Shown here piece after piece: positions 43,302 through 58,300 of a stretch of DNA of 64,000 bases. Each line of letters starts with the position of its first letter. The first letter of the stretch is position 1. The DNA is taken from NCBI GenBank assembly GCA_963971405.1, contig OZ020491.1, forward strand, positions 18,346,855-18,410,854, written 5' to 3'. Source of the stretch: Psococerastis gibbosa (Eukaryota; Arthropoda; Insecta; Psocodea; Psocidae). The notes under the pieces are model-generated. The model was given only the letters and a program-made list of their open reading frames with translations. It did not search any database and was not told the DNA's origin. A program made the translations under genes and the position numbers.

Positions 43302-46300
43302 TCAAACCAACGAGAAACCCTCGTGCTGTTCGATCGCTTGCAGAAGTTTGTATTTAAGCCGTTCTTTCGTCCCGTACCGCGGTAAATCCAATAGATTGAA
43401 ACAAGTGTGAGCAACTGGCAGATACTTTTCGTCATTGGTAGGCTGGATTATAAGCTGAAAATTAATTTTTAATTTAAAGTAATTTCTATACTTGACACGT
43501 ATTTAAATCGGTCTCATGAAAGATAAATATTCCAGTACGCTAACAGTTTCCTCATTGTGACACTCGATCACAGCCCTAATGAAGCCAACTCAGAAACTGG
43601 CAATTAGTTTAAGGGGCCCCTTGATGCCATCTTTAGAGGACCGTACGCGCATTCTTTGTCACTCACTTACGGTTCATCCCATAGTTCAGAAGTTATCAAA
43701 ATTGGCTTAACATACTGTATGAGCCAAATTAACAATAAACTATTAAAACCAATATTAATTGTAGTGTAGCATTCTAATGATGCAAAAATATTAATTAATT
43801 TATTATTTATACATAATTTATAGCAAACGTGTTTTCCTGAGATAGGCATACATCACGGAAATTTAATGTTCACATGTACTCTTCCAGTCCAGACCCGTCC
43901 AATCCTTAGAATCTGCATGTAGCAGCTTCACAAAGTTTTCGGACAGACTTCGGTCTTACACTACTTGACATACGATTTTAATGCCAAGGCTAGGGAAGGA
44001 AATTGTACTCGGAATGTACCCAAGAAAATCGTAAAGATTCATAACTAGCGTTAGAATCAGCAGTGCATATATAAACCCCTACCTTAAGGACTCTCATCCC
44101 TTGTATTGGAATCCTGTCTGACCCAGTCAGGAACAGCAAAAACTTTTTCTTTTCTTCATGAGTCAGTTCCTTAAAAACTTCCCAGAACATCCTAATAGTC
44201 GGATCCTGCGCGGAATATCCGTTTCGATATTCAGCAGTTTCCTGGAAAACGTCCCAATCGTAATTTTCATTCCCCACGACTAGAGCCATCAGTTCCTGAG
44301 CATGAAAGATTTCTAGGACTTTTCCACCGCATACTTTAAGAAAACCGGCTGAAAACGCTGTAAACTGCTTGTGAATGGATTTATTAAGGATAAGATCGGC
44401 ATACAGCTGAACAAATTCTTGCTTGTTTTCTAGTGTCACTGGAGTTTTACTTCCATTTTCTTTAAGATCCACGCTTCGCATCTCACCATAGACATCTTGA
44501 GTTATTTCAAACGTAAGGCCGAATACCTCTTCAACATCCTCTCCATCATAATCCATCAGGTACTGCATACTTCTGCAAAGAAATTAACATGTCGCATATA
44601 AAACCAAAAGCTCCTAAGTTGTCTCTTTTTATATTAATTACTAATTATTAGGTGTCTCTCACGGAGCAAAGTGTTTCAGTTAAATTCTACTACAAGTCTG
44701 ACAATGGTATGAGCCAGAACATAATTCTTTGGTTGAAACAATCACGGCTTAGGATGTGTTGATGTTTAAACCGCTGATGCACAAAAAAAAACAAGGTGTT
44801 CGCCAAAACATACGAAAGGAGTAAAACATTTGTATTACAGGTACATTTTAATTCTTCATCAATCACTTTTGAATAGCAACCACGGACCACGAGAAAAACA
44901 GAAAGCTAGAAGACCGTATGTCTCTCAATTTTCAGATGCCCGAACGCATGCAAGACACCTAGCGGACAACCGCAACACTAATTGGTCTCCCTACAAACAT
45001 AAGCTAAAAGGTTGCTTAACACATTTTCAAAGCCTTACAATAAAATTTTTCACAGCAAAAAAAATTATTTAGTTATATATTATCTTCAAACCACACGACA
45101 TTCGTATGACAGGGACAAGAAGTACCTCTAAACTGTTGTATTTGTTGTGAATTACTATTGTAATAATCATTTTGGCGGAAAGCGAATGTTCCATCTCACC
45201 TATATAGAACTCTAAGCCATCGCACACAATGGGGTTCATTTGTGGCGTCGTTTTGTAGATGGCAGCACCAGTTGCAATGGTAATAAAGCGTTGATTTTTC
45301 CATAAGCCTCAATACTATTTTAAAATGATTTTTAATTACGTATTATTTTAAAGTGATATTTTTCTATAAATCATGGAGAATGTATGTATTAAATTATATG
45401 CAACGAAATACGGTCCAGGCATAGTAAAAATATTATAAAAAATATTAAAAGAATTAATTAGATGCTAAGAGCTTAGTTTTCGCATGCAAACGGCGGCCAT
45501 TTTAAATAATATGGATATCGGTTTGTCGTCAGCGAACCTAGTGACCAAAACTGTCCCTACAGAACCTCAGTGAAAGTTGTCAGTGTTTAACTTTTTAACT
45601 GTTTAAATTGGGCGGCTACTACACTGAGAATGGTCAGTGTAATAGCCGCTCAAGATAATGTATAACCCTCACACGCCTCACGGTACGAACGAGCGCAACT
45701 ATGACAATAACTGTAAAGATGAGATCTTGTAAATACACGTATATATTATTATTATTATTATTATTATCCTTCCCCATAATAACATAATTACAAATAGGAG
45801 TGAAGTGGATTGAACTCGAATGGTTTCAAGATTATTTAAGAAATAGAAAAGCGGCGGTGCGCCTGAATGAAAAAACTGGAAAACTAAAAGCATGGGAGTC
45901 CGGTGTGGCCCAGGGTAGTAAAATCGGACCCCTATTGTATATACTTACAACCAACTCAATACCGAAACTTCTAGGAGCAGAATTATTTATGTTTGCTGAT
46001 GACATTGCCATAGTAATAGTAAATGACAGCGCAGAAGAAGCATCAAAAGAAATGAACAAAATAATAAGAAAACTACAGAAACTAACACACGATGTGGGTG
46101 TCACGATAAACAGCAATAAAACAAAGATTGTTCACATGCGAAACAGGGGACCGGTTTATAAGAGGAAAAAATTTATTTTCCGCACTCATTACTGTCTTCA
46201 CCAAACAAACTCAAAAAACTGTGACTGTGTTGAAGAAATAGAGATTAAGGAGGAGCATAAATACCTTGGGTCAATATTGGACAGTAGACTAACATGGCAA

Positions 46301-49300
46301 AATCAAATTGATTGTATATACAAAAAAATGAGGTCAGGATGTTGTGCTATACAAAAATTAAAATATTCCCTTCCGCTAAAAACCTTAAAAATGATTTACC
46401 ATGCACTAATAGAATCGGTATTAAATTATGGAATACAAACTTGGGGGAGAGATAACAACAGCTATTTCACAAAAATACAAAAAATGCCAAATAAAATAGT
46501 AAAAAACATGCTATCTAATAAATTAAACAAAAAATTTAAAAATATAGACGAAAAATACAGCTTTCTAGATATATTGTACTACCAATAGGAAAACTGTACA
46601 AATATCTTATAATAAAGAATAACTATTTTAAGTATTTAAGCAAAATTGTTGGAAACACACAGAATAAGAGGCAACTGAGAAATGTAGACACATTGAGACA
46701 AAATATTCCTATAACACATAATAAGTACGGCAGACGCCTCAATGAAACAGTTTCACCAGAGATATTTAACAAATTGCCACTTAAACTAAAAGAATTGAAC
46801 AAAATAGGGAAAATAAAAAGAGATATAAAAAAATACTTAATTTCAAATGCAGACTATTAGCCATTTTATTATACATATATATTTTTATATTATATATATA
46901 TAAATTTTATTATATATATAACAATACCATCCTTCAGAGTTCAGAAGGATCACACTCATTGCAGAAGGCTAGAGTTTATTATTATATAATGGTTTATTAT
47001 TATTAATTATTATTAATTATATTTTATATCTTGCAGTGCCACTGCACTCACATCGCTCGATAAGCGGAAGCTCGAGCGTGATAATGTTGATTAATACCAA
47101 ATTGTTTTTTTCTCAATATATGCACCTTGTCCGGAGTTACTGGTCAAGGAAAAAAGTGAAAAAAAGTGAATTATTAGTGAAGTGAAGTGACGTATACATA
47201 CTTGTACAGCGTAGGTGATAATCCCTTTAAATCTAAATATGACACCTTTTCCCTTAACAACTTCTTGTACAGAGCAAGTGGAAATGGGAGATCAATAATT
47301 GTAAAATTATAAATAGCGAGCCCACATAAACATCCTGGAACAAAATTAACAAATACATATTTTTATTTTTCGGTGCTACAGCTCAGGGTGTGCTTTGGCG
47401 TTTCTAACCACTCCTCTCCAGAAATCCCGGTCTCCTGCCTTTGCCTCCCATGTTAGGCGGGGTTTCCACCGACCTCTCATTGCAGAATGCAAATGACATT
47501 GACGGAAATTTTTGTTTTACTCTATGCCATAGTTAAAATTGAACAATGATCATGGAGTAAAATCACAAACTAAAATTAAAAAATGGCGTCATGGAATATG
47601 TTAAGTACAAACATTTAAATAGATTTCTATAAAAAGAAAAATTCAATTTTTCGTCAATGTCATTTGCATTCTGCAATGAGAGGTAGGTGGAAACCCCGTC
47701 TCACCGCTGACATCTTTCAGAGGACACATTCCACCTCGTCTCTCCATCGGTTCCACGGTCTGCTATGAAGGACATGCAGGAGTTAATTATGGACACTGGA
47801 TGGAAATTGAATTATCTAAGAAGCCGTATTTTTACCTATGAATATATACATGGACATATCATCTTCAAAACAGGCATCGTTAAACCATACAGTTCTAGCT
47901 TCGTCGTAATTTTTAAACATTCCATACTTTGGATCCAATATTTCTCGCATGACAAGTAAGAAAAACTCTTTTCGCACTCCACCAGCGTCTTCAGCCTCTT
48001 CCCCTATGAATTTCACCTGCAAACAAAAAATACCAACCATTTTAATAAGAAAATGATTTCAACAAGGTTAGCATGAAAACAAGACGTAATAGTCGTATTG
48101 TTCGCCTTTTGTTCATTTGCAATAAAGTAGTTTTCATTTCATATCATTTCTACAATCAGCATCTCCGAAGAGTAAATAGGCAAAAAATTTGATGTGTTGT
48201 GTATAAAAAAACTCACTATTTCGCGACTATTTATTCAAACATTTTCGGGGCTTGGATTCATTTCAATAGATAATATAGAATATTTCAAAACAATATACAT
48301 TTTTTTTTATATAAAAAAAATACTGTGGACCCGGTTGGCGGTGGCCCGTGATCCAGATCAACTGTTGTTATTGTTACAATATTAGTTGTCGTAATAGTCA
48401 ATCAAACAATAATATAGGAAGTATAAATAAGTTAGTAGGGAGCATATTTAATTAAGTATATTTAATTGTAGTTAGGATACTTTCCCCCGGAGGAGACCCT
48501 GGGCCCTCCTGATTGTGGTTACACGCATCTTCATCTGTAGAAATCTAATCTTTACTTGTACTATCAAAATAGGTGAATCCCACTATTTTTGAAAACTTTG
48601 CCTCCTAATATCTCTTAATTAATAAATGTCGCAACGACATTTCACATAACCACGTAAAAGTAAAAGTATTCCTCTTAGACGGGGTTTACACCGACCTCTC
48701 ATTGCAGAATGCAAATGACATTGACGGAAATTTGATTTTTCTTTTTATAGAAATCTATTAAAATGTTTGTACTTAACATATCACATGACGCCATTTTTTA
48801 ATTTTAGTTTGATTGTGATTTTACTCTGATCATTGATTAATTTTAACTATGACATAGAGTAAAACAAAAATTTCAGTCAATGTCATTCTGCAATGCGAGG
48901 TCGGTGGAAACTCCGCCTAAGTAACAGTTTTGCGATCCCCCCACCCCCTCCCTTGCATGCGCCACTGTAACCTAGTAGTTAAGACATAGCCAGTAGACTT
49001 GGGGAAATCGCTTTATGAATTACACAATGTTAAATGTCATAACTCAAAGGGAACATTCATGTATCGGGAAATAAAATTAGTTTTTTAAAAAGTAAGTATA
49101 TAGCTACCCTTAATGGTTTCTTTAGTTCTGAATGTGAACAAGACATCAGCTGGTTAATGGTAGTTTGTACTATATTTTCACGGTCAACATTGAGACAAAG
49201 AAAATGTTCTTCGGTAAGCACTTCATTTCCAAAGAATAAACTTGCTATAGACGTTGCAGTTACCTGCTGCATTGCTTTACGCATCTGAAATTACAATACA

Positions 49301-52300
49301 AATGAATAAAAAGTGTACAGAACATGATGTAATAAAATGTTATAGGATGCCTGTTTCATCGTATGTCAGGGAAAAACATTTTTAATTGTTTAGTCAATGT
49401 ATTTACATTCTTTTAAAGGGTTAATTTGGCTTAGAAAGTGAGAAAATCAACATAGGTACCTGGAAAGTTTGATCGGCTTGAAGCAATGCCGTTTTCGCTT
49501 GAGCATCAAATAGGAACGGATAGTTACAGAAAAACAATTTGCCAAGCCTGGATCCACCCTGAGTCAGCCACTCAACATAATCCACCCGAACATCTATAAC
49601 GTCATTCAATTCTGGCAGGTAGAACATATCACAAGGCACCAATAAATCTTCAACACTTTTGTTTAACTTACTTAACAACGACAAAAAGTTTAACGAATGG
49701 ACGATTGACTGATTAAAAAATATTGTCTGCAACAGAAGAGTACAGAATTGCACAATTTTTTGCGCCATTATTATAATGAATGGGCCGGTATTGTTACTAA
49801 GAGTTCTATATTGGAGGGATGAGACATTCAAGTGCCCCACAAATATCATTTAAATCTTGATGTCATGTTTTCTATGTCTACCAAATAGAAAATTGCAAAA
49901 ACGTACCAGGAGGCCCCAAGATTCAAAAAATATTTTTGGCGCGTTCAAATGCCCCATCTCTCCTGTATAGAACTGTAGGGGTACTCAGGCCAAGCTTCAG
50001 AAACCAGAGTGCTGACTTCCTCCTTTGACTATGAAGAGAGTCAGTCAGCGTGTGTACTAGCATATATACATGTCTCGGAGTGTCCTATTAAACGATTAGT
50101 ATGTCTCGGAATGTTCATGGTTACTTATGAGAGCCTACTCCACAGATTAGAGTACGAGCCGAAACAAGGCATTTTCATTGGGGAGTAAAATTGAAATGAG
50201 AAGTGGGTCTCCTCATAAATTTTTTAAAATATAGATATACAGATACCCGAGGTATAGGAGACATTCAACCAAAATGGGGACACCCACACCTATAGCACTA
50301 GACAAAGGGGAGACCTTGTATGGCCAGCGCCGCGCACAGTCAATTGTGAGCGACTGGGTCCAATACTACAAGGCTATAACGAGGAGTTTACCTCTTCAAC
50401 CAAACTTAATTTAATCTGTTATGTAGTGTTATAATTATATACCATATAATACTGTAGTATAAAGTATATTGAATGCACAATGTTTTCAGATTGGTCTAAA
50501 TAGGTTAGTAATTAAAATAAAAACATACCTCTTGTTTCCCACGGTTAATTTGTTGTAATTGATAGACAACGACATTTTTGTAAATTCTAATAAGGCGCTC
50601 AAAATAATCAATCGATCCCGAAGTCCACCACAGACCTTAAATAAAATAAAACTAAATGAGACAAATGCTTGTGCCAAAATAATTACGATACAAAATACTT
50701 TATTAATCCAGTATATTCTCTGCTCTGCCAATAAGTCTTGGGGGACTTAGGCCCGGTAAGACTCGAAAGCCAGCGATTCACGGGAAATTTATCATGGGAA
50801 CAAATACGATGGCGATTGATTAGTGAAAAAAATGCAATTTTTGAAGATTTCAGAAGATTTATGACGCTGAGGCGTGTCCTGGGCGTGTTGAGTGGAAAAC
50901 CGTGCACCTGTGTGCGGTCGGCTTCACGCCAGTCTCAGAAATCTTTTGAAGTTGACTGTGGTTTTCCAACTACCCATTTGCTGCAATAGCGGTATTCACT
51001 GTGTTGGTAGAAAATGGGAAATAGAGAAATAGCTCAGCGTGAAGATACCTCCGCCAACCATAGAAATAGAAAAACCTAACCTAACTTACCTCCAAAGTTT
51101 CTTTGCCTATTGCTATTAACTTATGAACATCTGCTGTAGTCCACCTCTTGCCACATGTTTCCTTTTGTTTGTTTTTTTATTAATTTCTGCCGAGCTCATT
51201 TTTTAAATAAAAATAAAAAGCAAAATTTTAATTCAAAACAACAACAAATATGGCCGTTTTGGGTTAAGTTTCCATTGCATTATTTTTCTACGTAGAAAAA
51301 CTGGAGTTCTATTTTCCCTTAGGGTAAACCAAACTCAGTGAATACTCCTAATGACAAATTTTCCAGTGGGAAACCAGCATCGCAATCGACCGCGCCTTAT
51401 AATTCCAGCAGAGTGTAGAATTTTTTAAAACCATGCAAATATCCTCCTAAAAGGATTCCACCATATATTTTAATTGTCATACACATATAATTCAATATTA
51501 AACCCGAAAGAAAACTGCAATTTTCTTCTCACAAATCAATCTTTCATTACAAGACAAGACTTACCAACCACTTTAGCAGCGGCACCTTTCAAATTGGTCA
51601 CAATCTTTGCAAAAGGTCCCTGTAGTTTATCAGCATGCTTCGGATTCTCAAACTGATGGTAGAGAGGTAACGTCAAGTGTATTCGCAAGGCCTCAACATC
51701 AGGTGGATTGGTACTAAGAGCTGGTATCAATGACTCGGTTATTCCATCCCATATCTACAAGGCAATATACAGAATATATTTTGAAAAATTCACAATTTTT
51801 TAATAACGGTACCTAAGGCGGGTAAAGACTGGTCAATTTTACTTCAAATTTGATTTGAGATTTTTGTTTTACTCTATGACATTCTCCATTTTAATTTCTT
51901 CATGTTAAAATTGATCAATTATCATAGAGTAAAATCACGCGTTGACAACAATAACAAACTAAAATTAAACAATGGCGTCATCTAGAAATGATAAATAATT
52001 TAAATTAATTCCTTGAGAACGAACGAATTATCTCGTAGTTTAAATGATGATAAATTTGAAGTAAAATTGACCCGTGGAATACCCACCTAAGTGGATGTGG
52101 AACGTAAAAGTCGGTCACCTCGGGATTAACACTGTGCCTGCCGCAGTGTCCAATGGACTCTTTTTTGATTTTCAAAACTCTGTTACATGAGCTGCTGTTC
52201 ACTTATCGGTTTGGCATTTCATGACTTTTCTTAACTATGTGCATATTTTAAACCCTTGAAAAAAAATTTGCATTTAGTCAGCAGTTTCTCCGGAAACCGT

Positions 52301-55300
52301 ATTGGCATACGTTGCCGGCCGCAGTGTCCACTGGACACTTATGGGAGAATGCATTGCGTCATTGCTATATCAACAGCCAGTTCGGGGGGAATGGGGGGGA
52401 TTGTTTAGTTTCAGGTAGTATTTTACTGTATACAATGTGTAAAGAATGGCATATCTTTTACTTCCTTATTGCCATAGACCTCAACAAATGACAAATCAGC
52501 ACAAGTCATTTACTTCATTACATGCCTCTTGTCCTCTTAGCAAAGTCAAACTGCAGTTTAATATTCGATGACCCTGAAAATAGGAGGTCTCAAGTGGTAA
52601 AATATAAAAAATCGAGGGGAGTGCGTTGTACGATCTTTGGCAGCAGAAATTGAAAATAGTGGAAGAAACGTCACCCGTGACAATGTCTTTATTAGTCTGC
52701 CAGTAGTTTATTACCTGATGGTTTCCAAAAATTTGAAAATGAATTGGGAAGGAAAAGTGGGAAAAGGCGTAAGTTCTAAATCATGGATGGATACAAGGGG
52801 GGGGGGGGTGGGGGGTCAGTAACCAGTAAATTACGCTTTGATTTAATCGATACTACATAATAGGTTTTTCCTATTTTGACCCACAACTACCCCCCCATCA
52901 AATGGGCTGATCCGTCCCTGTTCTTAACACAGCTGGGAAAAGAACCGCTCGGAACAGGATGGGGCGATCAGGACTGGGTATATTTGTGAAAAAAGACAAT
53001 GCGAAATCCCATAAGAGTCCAATGGACACTGGCGGCCGTTAACGTATGTCAGATGCTCCGGCCGGCACAGTGTTAATTGGTTGTTATTTTTTATTTAATC
53101 AACTACGTAAGTTATAAAGATTTAGTTAGTGGAAATTGTAGAGGACTAATTCATAAACAATATCATATACTGTATATAATGTTTTTTTAATTTTGGATGT
53201 CATAATTAATGTTAAGTTCATGGAGAAATGGAAGCACCAAAAACACCCTTTGATATTGTGTATGAAATAGATCTCTACAACTTGTATAGAGTAAATCTTT
53301 ACAGCTTACATAGTTAATTAAAAATAAATAAATAAATAAAAGCTGACTGGTTTTTGTGAGATCCAGGGGCGACCAATGTCTACGGTCCATATCATCTTAA
53401 GTTAGAAACATTGTTGTTGGTCTTCAAAACCGGGTAGACGGTTGATCAGCTAAGCGGACAACTGGATTACTTTTTCCAAAAAAATTGAAGCCATTACTGC
53501 CAAAGATTCCATGGATATACGAGTTTCTTCAGTAGTCCAGTATCAATCAATCAATATTCTTCTTCTTCTTCGGCCGGTACTCTCCTGCTAATAATAATAA
53601 TAATCACCTTTATTTTCATTATATAAATTAAATGAGAGACCTGGGTCATCCCATTCACAGTATACAAGAAATTGCGTTACAAATTACAGTAACAGTATTC
53701 TTTCAGTTACAAATTCTATTCTAAATGATATTTGAGATAGCCGCCGTTATTTCGATTCCATGGATATACGAGTTTCATCAGTAGTCCAGTATCAATATAT
53801 CAATATATTTTATCATTAATACTAACTGCGCTTACCAGGTCTATTATGGATTCATTTTCTATTCTAGAAATTTCAGTGAAAATATTTTCAGCCATATTTA
53901 TGTTTACACCGTGGTTTTTAGATGAACAACAGTAATGCTCATCGTTAGGGCGTAGAAATGAACTATTGTAGCAGGCTGAACTGCGAAAGACAACTTCTAA
54001 GTACCTGGAACCAAAATGAAAAACATGTCATCAATTAAATATTATACTCGCCTTTAGTTAGTCTTAGTCCAGGGTAGATCCCTTGAAAAATTGTGAAATA
54101 AGACATCAAATTATAGTATAATGAAACCCATTGGAAATGGAAGATAATATGACAGAAATTAAAGGACAAATAAATTAGGGGCCCATCTGAGTTCGGGAAG
54201 TAGGTAGGGGTGGGTTTTTAAAGGGAGAAATAATACGGTACATCTTCATTTCCGGCAAAAACTACAAGTTCAATGGAAAAACGTCAAATAGCAAAGAGGT
54301 AATAAGAAGTTCTACAACTTTTGTGATTACACTTTTTTCACATAACCTCAAATTTTATGAGAAAAATACCCTGGACTATCTAGCAAGTAAGGTTATTAAA
54401 ATATGTATGTTGCATTGATAAATGTTCTATTTACAATGTGACTTTATGTTATCAGATTGAGACTAATTAACATTAATTTATAAATCCCCTATCAAAATAT
54501 TATCATAAGCACCGAAGCCATTTAATATTTTGAAATTTACTTGATAGGTAAAATCCTTAAATGTTGAAAAGTAATGGTATTTTACTTTATCGAACGTATC
54601 GCAAACGCGCTCTAAACTTTATTTGTAAGAGCCTGCAAATATATTCCACTATATCATAAGGAAGAGTAGTTAGGTGCAACCTGACCACCTTACATTTCGG
54701 TAGTCTAGTTTTTCTTAATTCACTCCCACTTTAACATGAATTATAGCTAGGGCTGAGCTGCAGGCTACTAGCGGGGTCACAGGTGGCGGATAGTGAATGG
54801 CCACCAGATATGGTGGTTAGCTGTGAATAAAATGAACCCCCGACCAAGAGCGACAGAGGTTTAGGGCGTGGTGGCAAGTCCGGTGGTGGGCTTGTCTAGA
54901 AAATGCCACATGTGCCCAAGGATAACCTCTGTGACATGGCGAGAGACTGCCGCCATGTAAATAAGCAGCCAACCCGGGCAGACACAGCTCGTAGCTGTAA
55001 AGGAAGCAGTGTGTCTAAAGGAAGGTCCCCTGATACAAACCAAGACGTCAGGCCCAGTCAGCCGGTTGAAAAAGTGACTAATCATATGCAATGAGTAGCG
55101 GAAATGATGTGAGCCTCGGTAAAATAGCTAGGGCGTCCCCCAGAAGCGACGCACTGCAGCGGAGCCCGGCTGCAGTGACAAGAACCCGAGGGCTTAATAC
55201 CACCGACAGAACTGAGCGACCTGCAAGAAACCGGGCTCAGAAGGGAGGACGCGCAAGACAGAAACGTCTGGAAACGCCGCAGCTCTGCCGCCGACCCTCC

Positions 55301-58300
55301 ATGAGGAAATGGCGCGGAAAAAGTAAAAGTAAAGTATAGCATAATACACAATTTTATTATTCTACTAATCATTAGTAGAATAATTTTGTATTATGCTCTT
55401 AGGTGGTCATTCCACCGGCGAATTTACTTGAAAAATTGACTTTGTCATTGACGTTTGTTTTCTTTTAAGGATACTATTATGGAGATACTTAACTTATCTA
55501 TTATAAATTAAGTTATAATATGGTAGAGACTTATTAATGATGTCTGCTACCATATCATAACTTAATTTATAATAGATAACAAAACAAACGTCAAAAGTCA
55601 AAGTCAATTTTTCAAGTAAATTCGCCGGTGGAATGGCCACCTTATCATGAGTTTGACGAATCAGCCTTTTCTAAATTACAATAAATAAGCCTAACGAATG
55701 TTGTTAATTAGTAGCGGGTACTTACGAAAGAATATCCTGGTCTACTATACTACCATGCTTAACTTTTCGGCAGAGTGAAATTTTATCAGCTTGTATGCTG
55801 AGAACTTGCGACTTTTTGGAGAAAATTCGCCGGTCTTCTGGTGTTACGTGCTCCTGTAACACCAAAAAATGAAGACAGTATAATTACACAGTATAATTGC
55901 AATGGCTTCCTCAGCCGGAAGTAGATGATGGCGCCGGAGAATCCACGATATTTCCAACTACTGCTCATGAACGTTGTCCATAGAGGCTCTCCATGTAATT
56001 TAACAAAGGGTTAATTGTAATTACACTGCCTGCTGTATTAATAGTCATTACAGTCATCGAAGAAAAATTAAGGCGGAGCGAGGGCCGTGGTCGAGTGGTT
56101 AGACAGCCTACATTTCAAATTTCAATCAGGATAAAGGCAGTTCGAATCCTCAAGGGGATGGGATTTACTCAATAACTCAGAAAAGAGTACAAGAACAATG
56201 AATCAATCGTCCAGAAACCATCAGTCCTCAACAGGACTTAGTCTGATGATGGAAGTAGCACCCACTCCCAAAACGTCGCCCCTTACCCCTAACAATGGGC
56301 TCCGCCCTATTTGTTCAATAACTGCGAGGCCCCTGCCTCTATTAAGTATTAACACAAAAAGCAATGCATGGCCAACTAACCATTTGTCAGATAATATGAC
56401 ACTATTGCCATTAATCTTTACAAATAGCCCTCCATGTATACGGCAATGCTTGTCTTAAAACACGCATGCGCGTGAAAATTAATCATGTATAAGGTGGCCT
56501 TACTGATGCTGGCGCCACAGTGACAAAGCACTGATCTCCACCGCTGAATATACTAGTGACCATGACATTAGCATTTAAGGCACACGTCAGAGGCTGGCCC
56601 GAAGGAGACACCCACGGCCCGTAGACGACCTGCGGCGTCGTAGCGTTATTCACAGCTCGAGTCCCGAGTTGTCCCGAACCACCCAAGCCAAACGAATAGA
56701 CCCGACCACGAGAAGGCACAAAGGCTAAAGCGTGTTTCCTGAAATAAGAAATTGTATCAGTAAATTATAACAAAACTTTTGCTTCCCTATTTATAAGTAG
56801 TATTAGGAAAGCTTTGTGATGGCCGGAATGTTAGATTTGAAGATTCCAATTGATTTACACGTTTTGCCCTTCAAAAACTCCAAACAAAAACGGCTAAACC
56901 TTTGTTCTCAAAAACTATTTTCTTTAAAGTCACATACGAGTATATTGTAGACATTGTTAACGTTAACAAAACCCAATAGGTCGCTATTTTCCCTCCCCAA
57001 GCACATTCTTAGGAACATTTGGGGTTGGGTGGCGTTTCCATTGACCTCGCATTGCAGAATGCACATGACGTTGACGTGGTAGCAGACATTAAAGACTTAT
57101 TAATGATGTCTGCTACCACGTCAACGTCATGTGCATTCAGCAATACGAGGTCAATGGAAACGCCGCCTTGGGAATTTTTGATATGTATCCTTCACTTTGA
57201 GATGTTTGATTTGATTTGATTTGACATAATAACCGAAATTGAAACATACCTGCCACAGGCTATTTGGGTGACGATACTGCCCATAAGCTCCATAACTTTT
57301 CTCGGCAGCAATTCACTGGAGGCAGAGCCGTGACCCAACTGCCCGTGGACCCCAGCACCGCAGGTAAACACGCCGCCGTCGGCCGATAAAAATGCGGAAA
57401 AGTCTTCGCCACAAGAGACAAATTTAAAACGGAACATACGATGTGTTTTTAATTGGGTGGGGTACTGTCTCGACTCTGTATCGTTGAGTCCTAACTGCCC
57501 ACTAGTGTTGCAGCCCCAGCCAAACACCGCACCTGTAACAAGGCAAATTATGTATTTCGCTACTTCGGAAAAAAAAGGACACAACTCTAAATCTATCAAT
57601 TTACAGAAATTGAAGTTAAGGTTTTTTATAATGGATTTGGTGGAAAGGAACTGTTGTGCTGACAATTGCCCTAAATGGCATAATAATGATTCACTCTGAG
57701 CAGCTAGGTCTAAAGGTGATACACGTGGGCACCAGTGTACCTTTGGCCTACTGTCATCAATGTGCGTCATTATTAGCCAATCAGAGCGCTAGTTACATGT
57801 CTTTTAGACTACTGATGGGTAGGCTCCCTGAAGTGATAAAAGACTTGTAACGGCGACTTAGAGGACAAATCGCAGACAAGCAGCTGGCAAAGACGATTGA
57901 AGATACTATTCCAGACCAGAGAGCAAAGACAAGATGAGATTAGGGTAAGTGTTAATGTTATAATATATTATATTTATTAGTTAATCATTTAAGTTCTACT
58001 TTATATACAGCCTCCTATATGGTGAATTAAACCATAACAGAACTAGTAGAACAAAAATTATAACATTTCAAATGAGAAATTTTGTGTATCATAAGATTAG
58101 GAAAGAAAATTGAAAACTATGACCAACAAAACTTTTGATACTTGAGCATCAAATCGAGCTCAAAATTTTGTGAAATAATAATAAAAAAAAAGTGAAAATA
58201 TCGGTTAATTGGGACTGGGATTGTGTTGCTGAGCAATAATGTTGGCAAACCCAACGAAAATAGAATAGATGGCGCCAAACCATAAGCTAAGTATTGCCTA

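Noticed and set aside
51068-51204. Small minus ORF beginning [15 protein letters not shown] before the weak HERC4 exon
   Set aside because: It stops after 27 codons and matches nothing I know; the other frame fits the HERC4 linker better.
56090-56160. Possible tRNA-Ser/Leu gene
   Set aside because: Same reason; the head is fused to a repeated body also found at 19195.
57019-57219. ORFs inside palindromic MITEs (57019-57219, 62452-62637, 59065-59394)
   Set aside because: They are hairpin arms read as codons; the same pseudo-peptides recur only because the repeats do.
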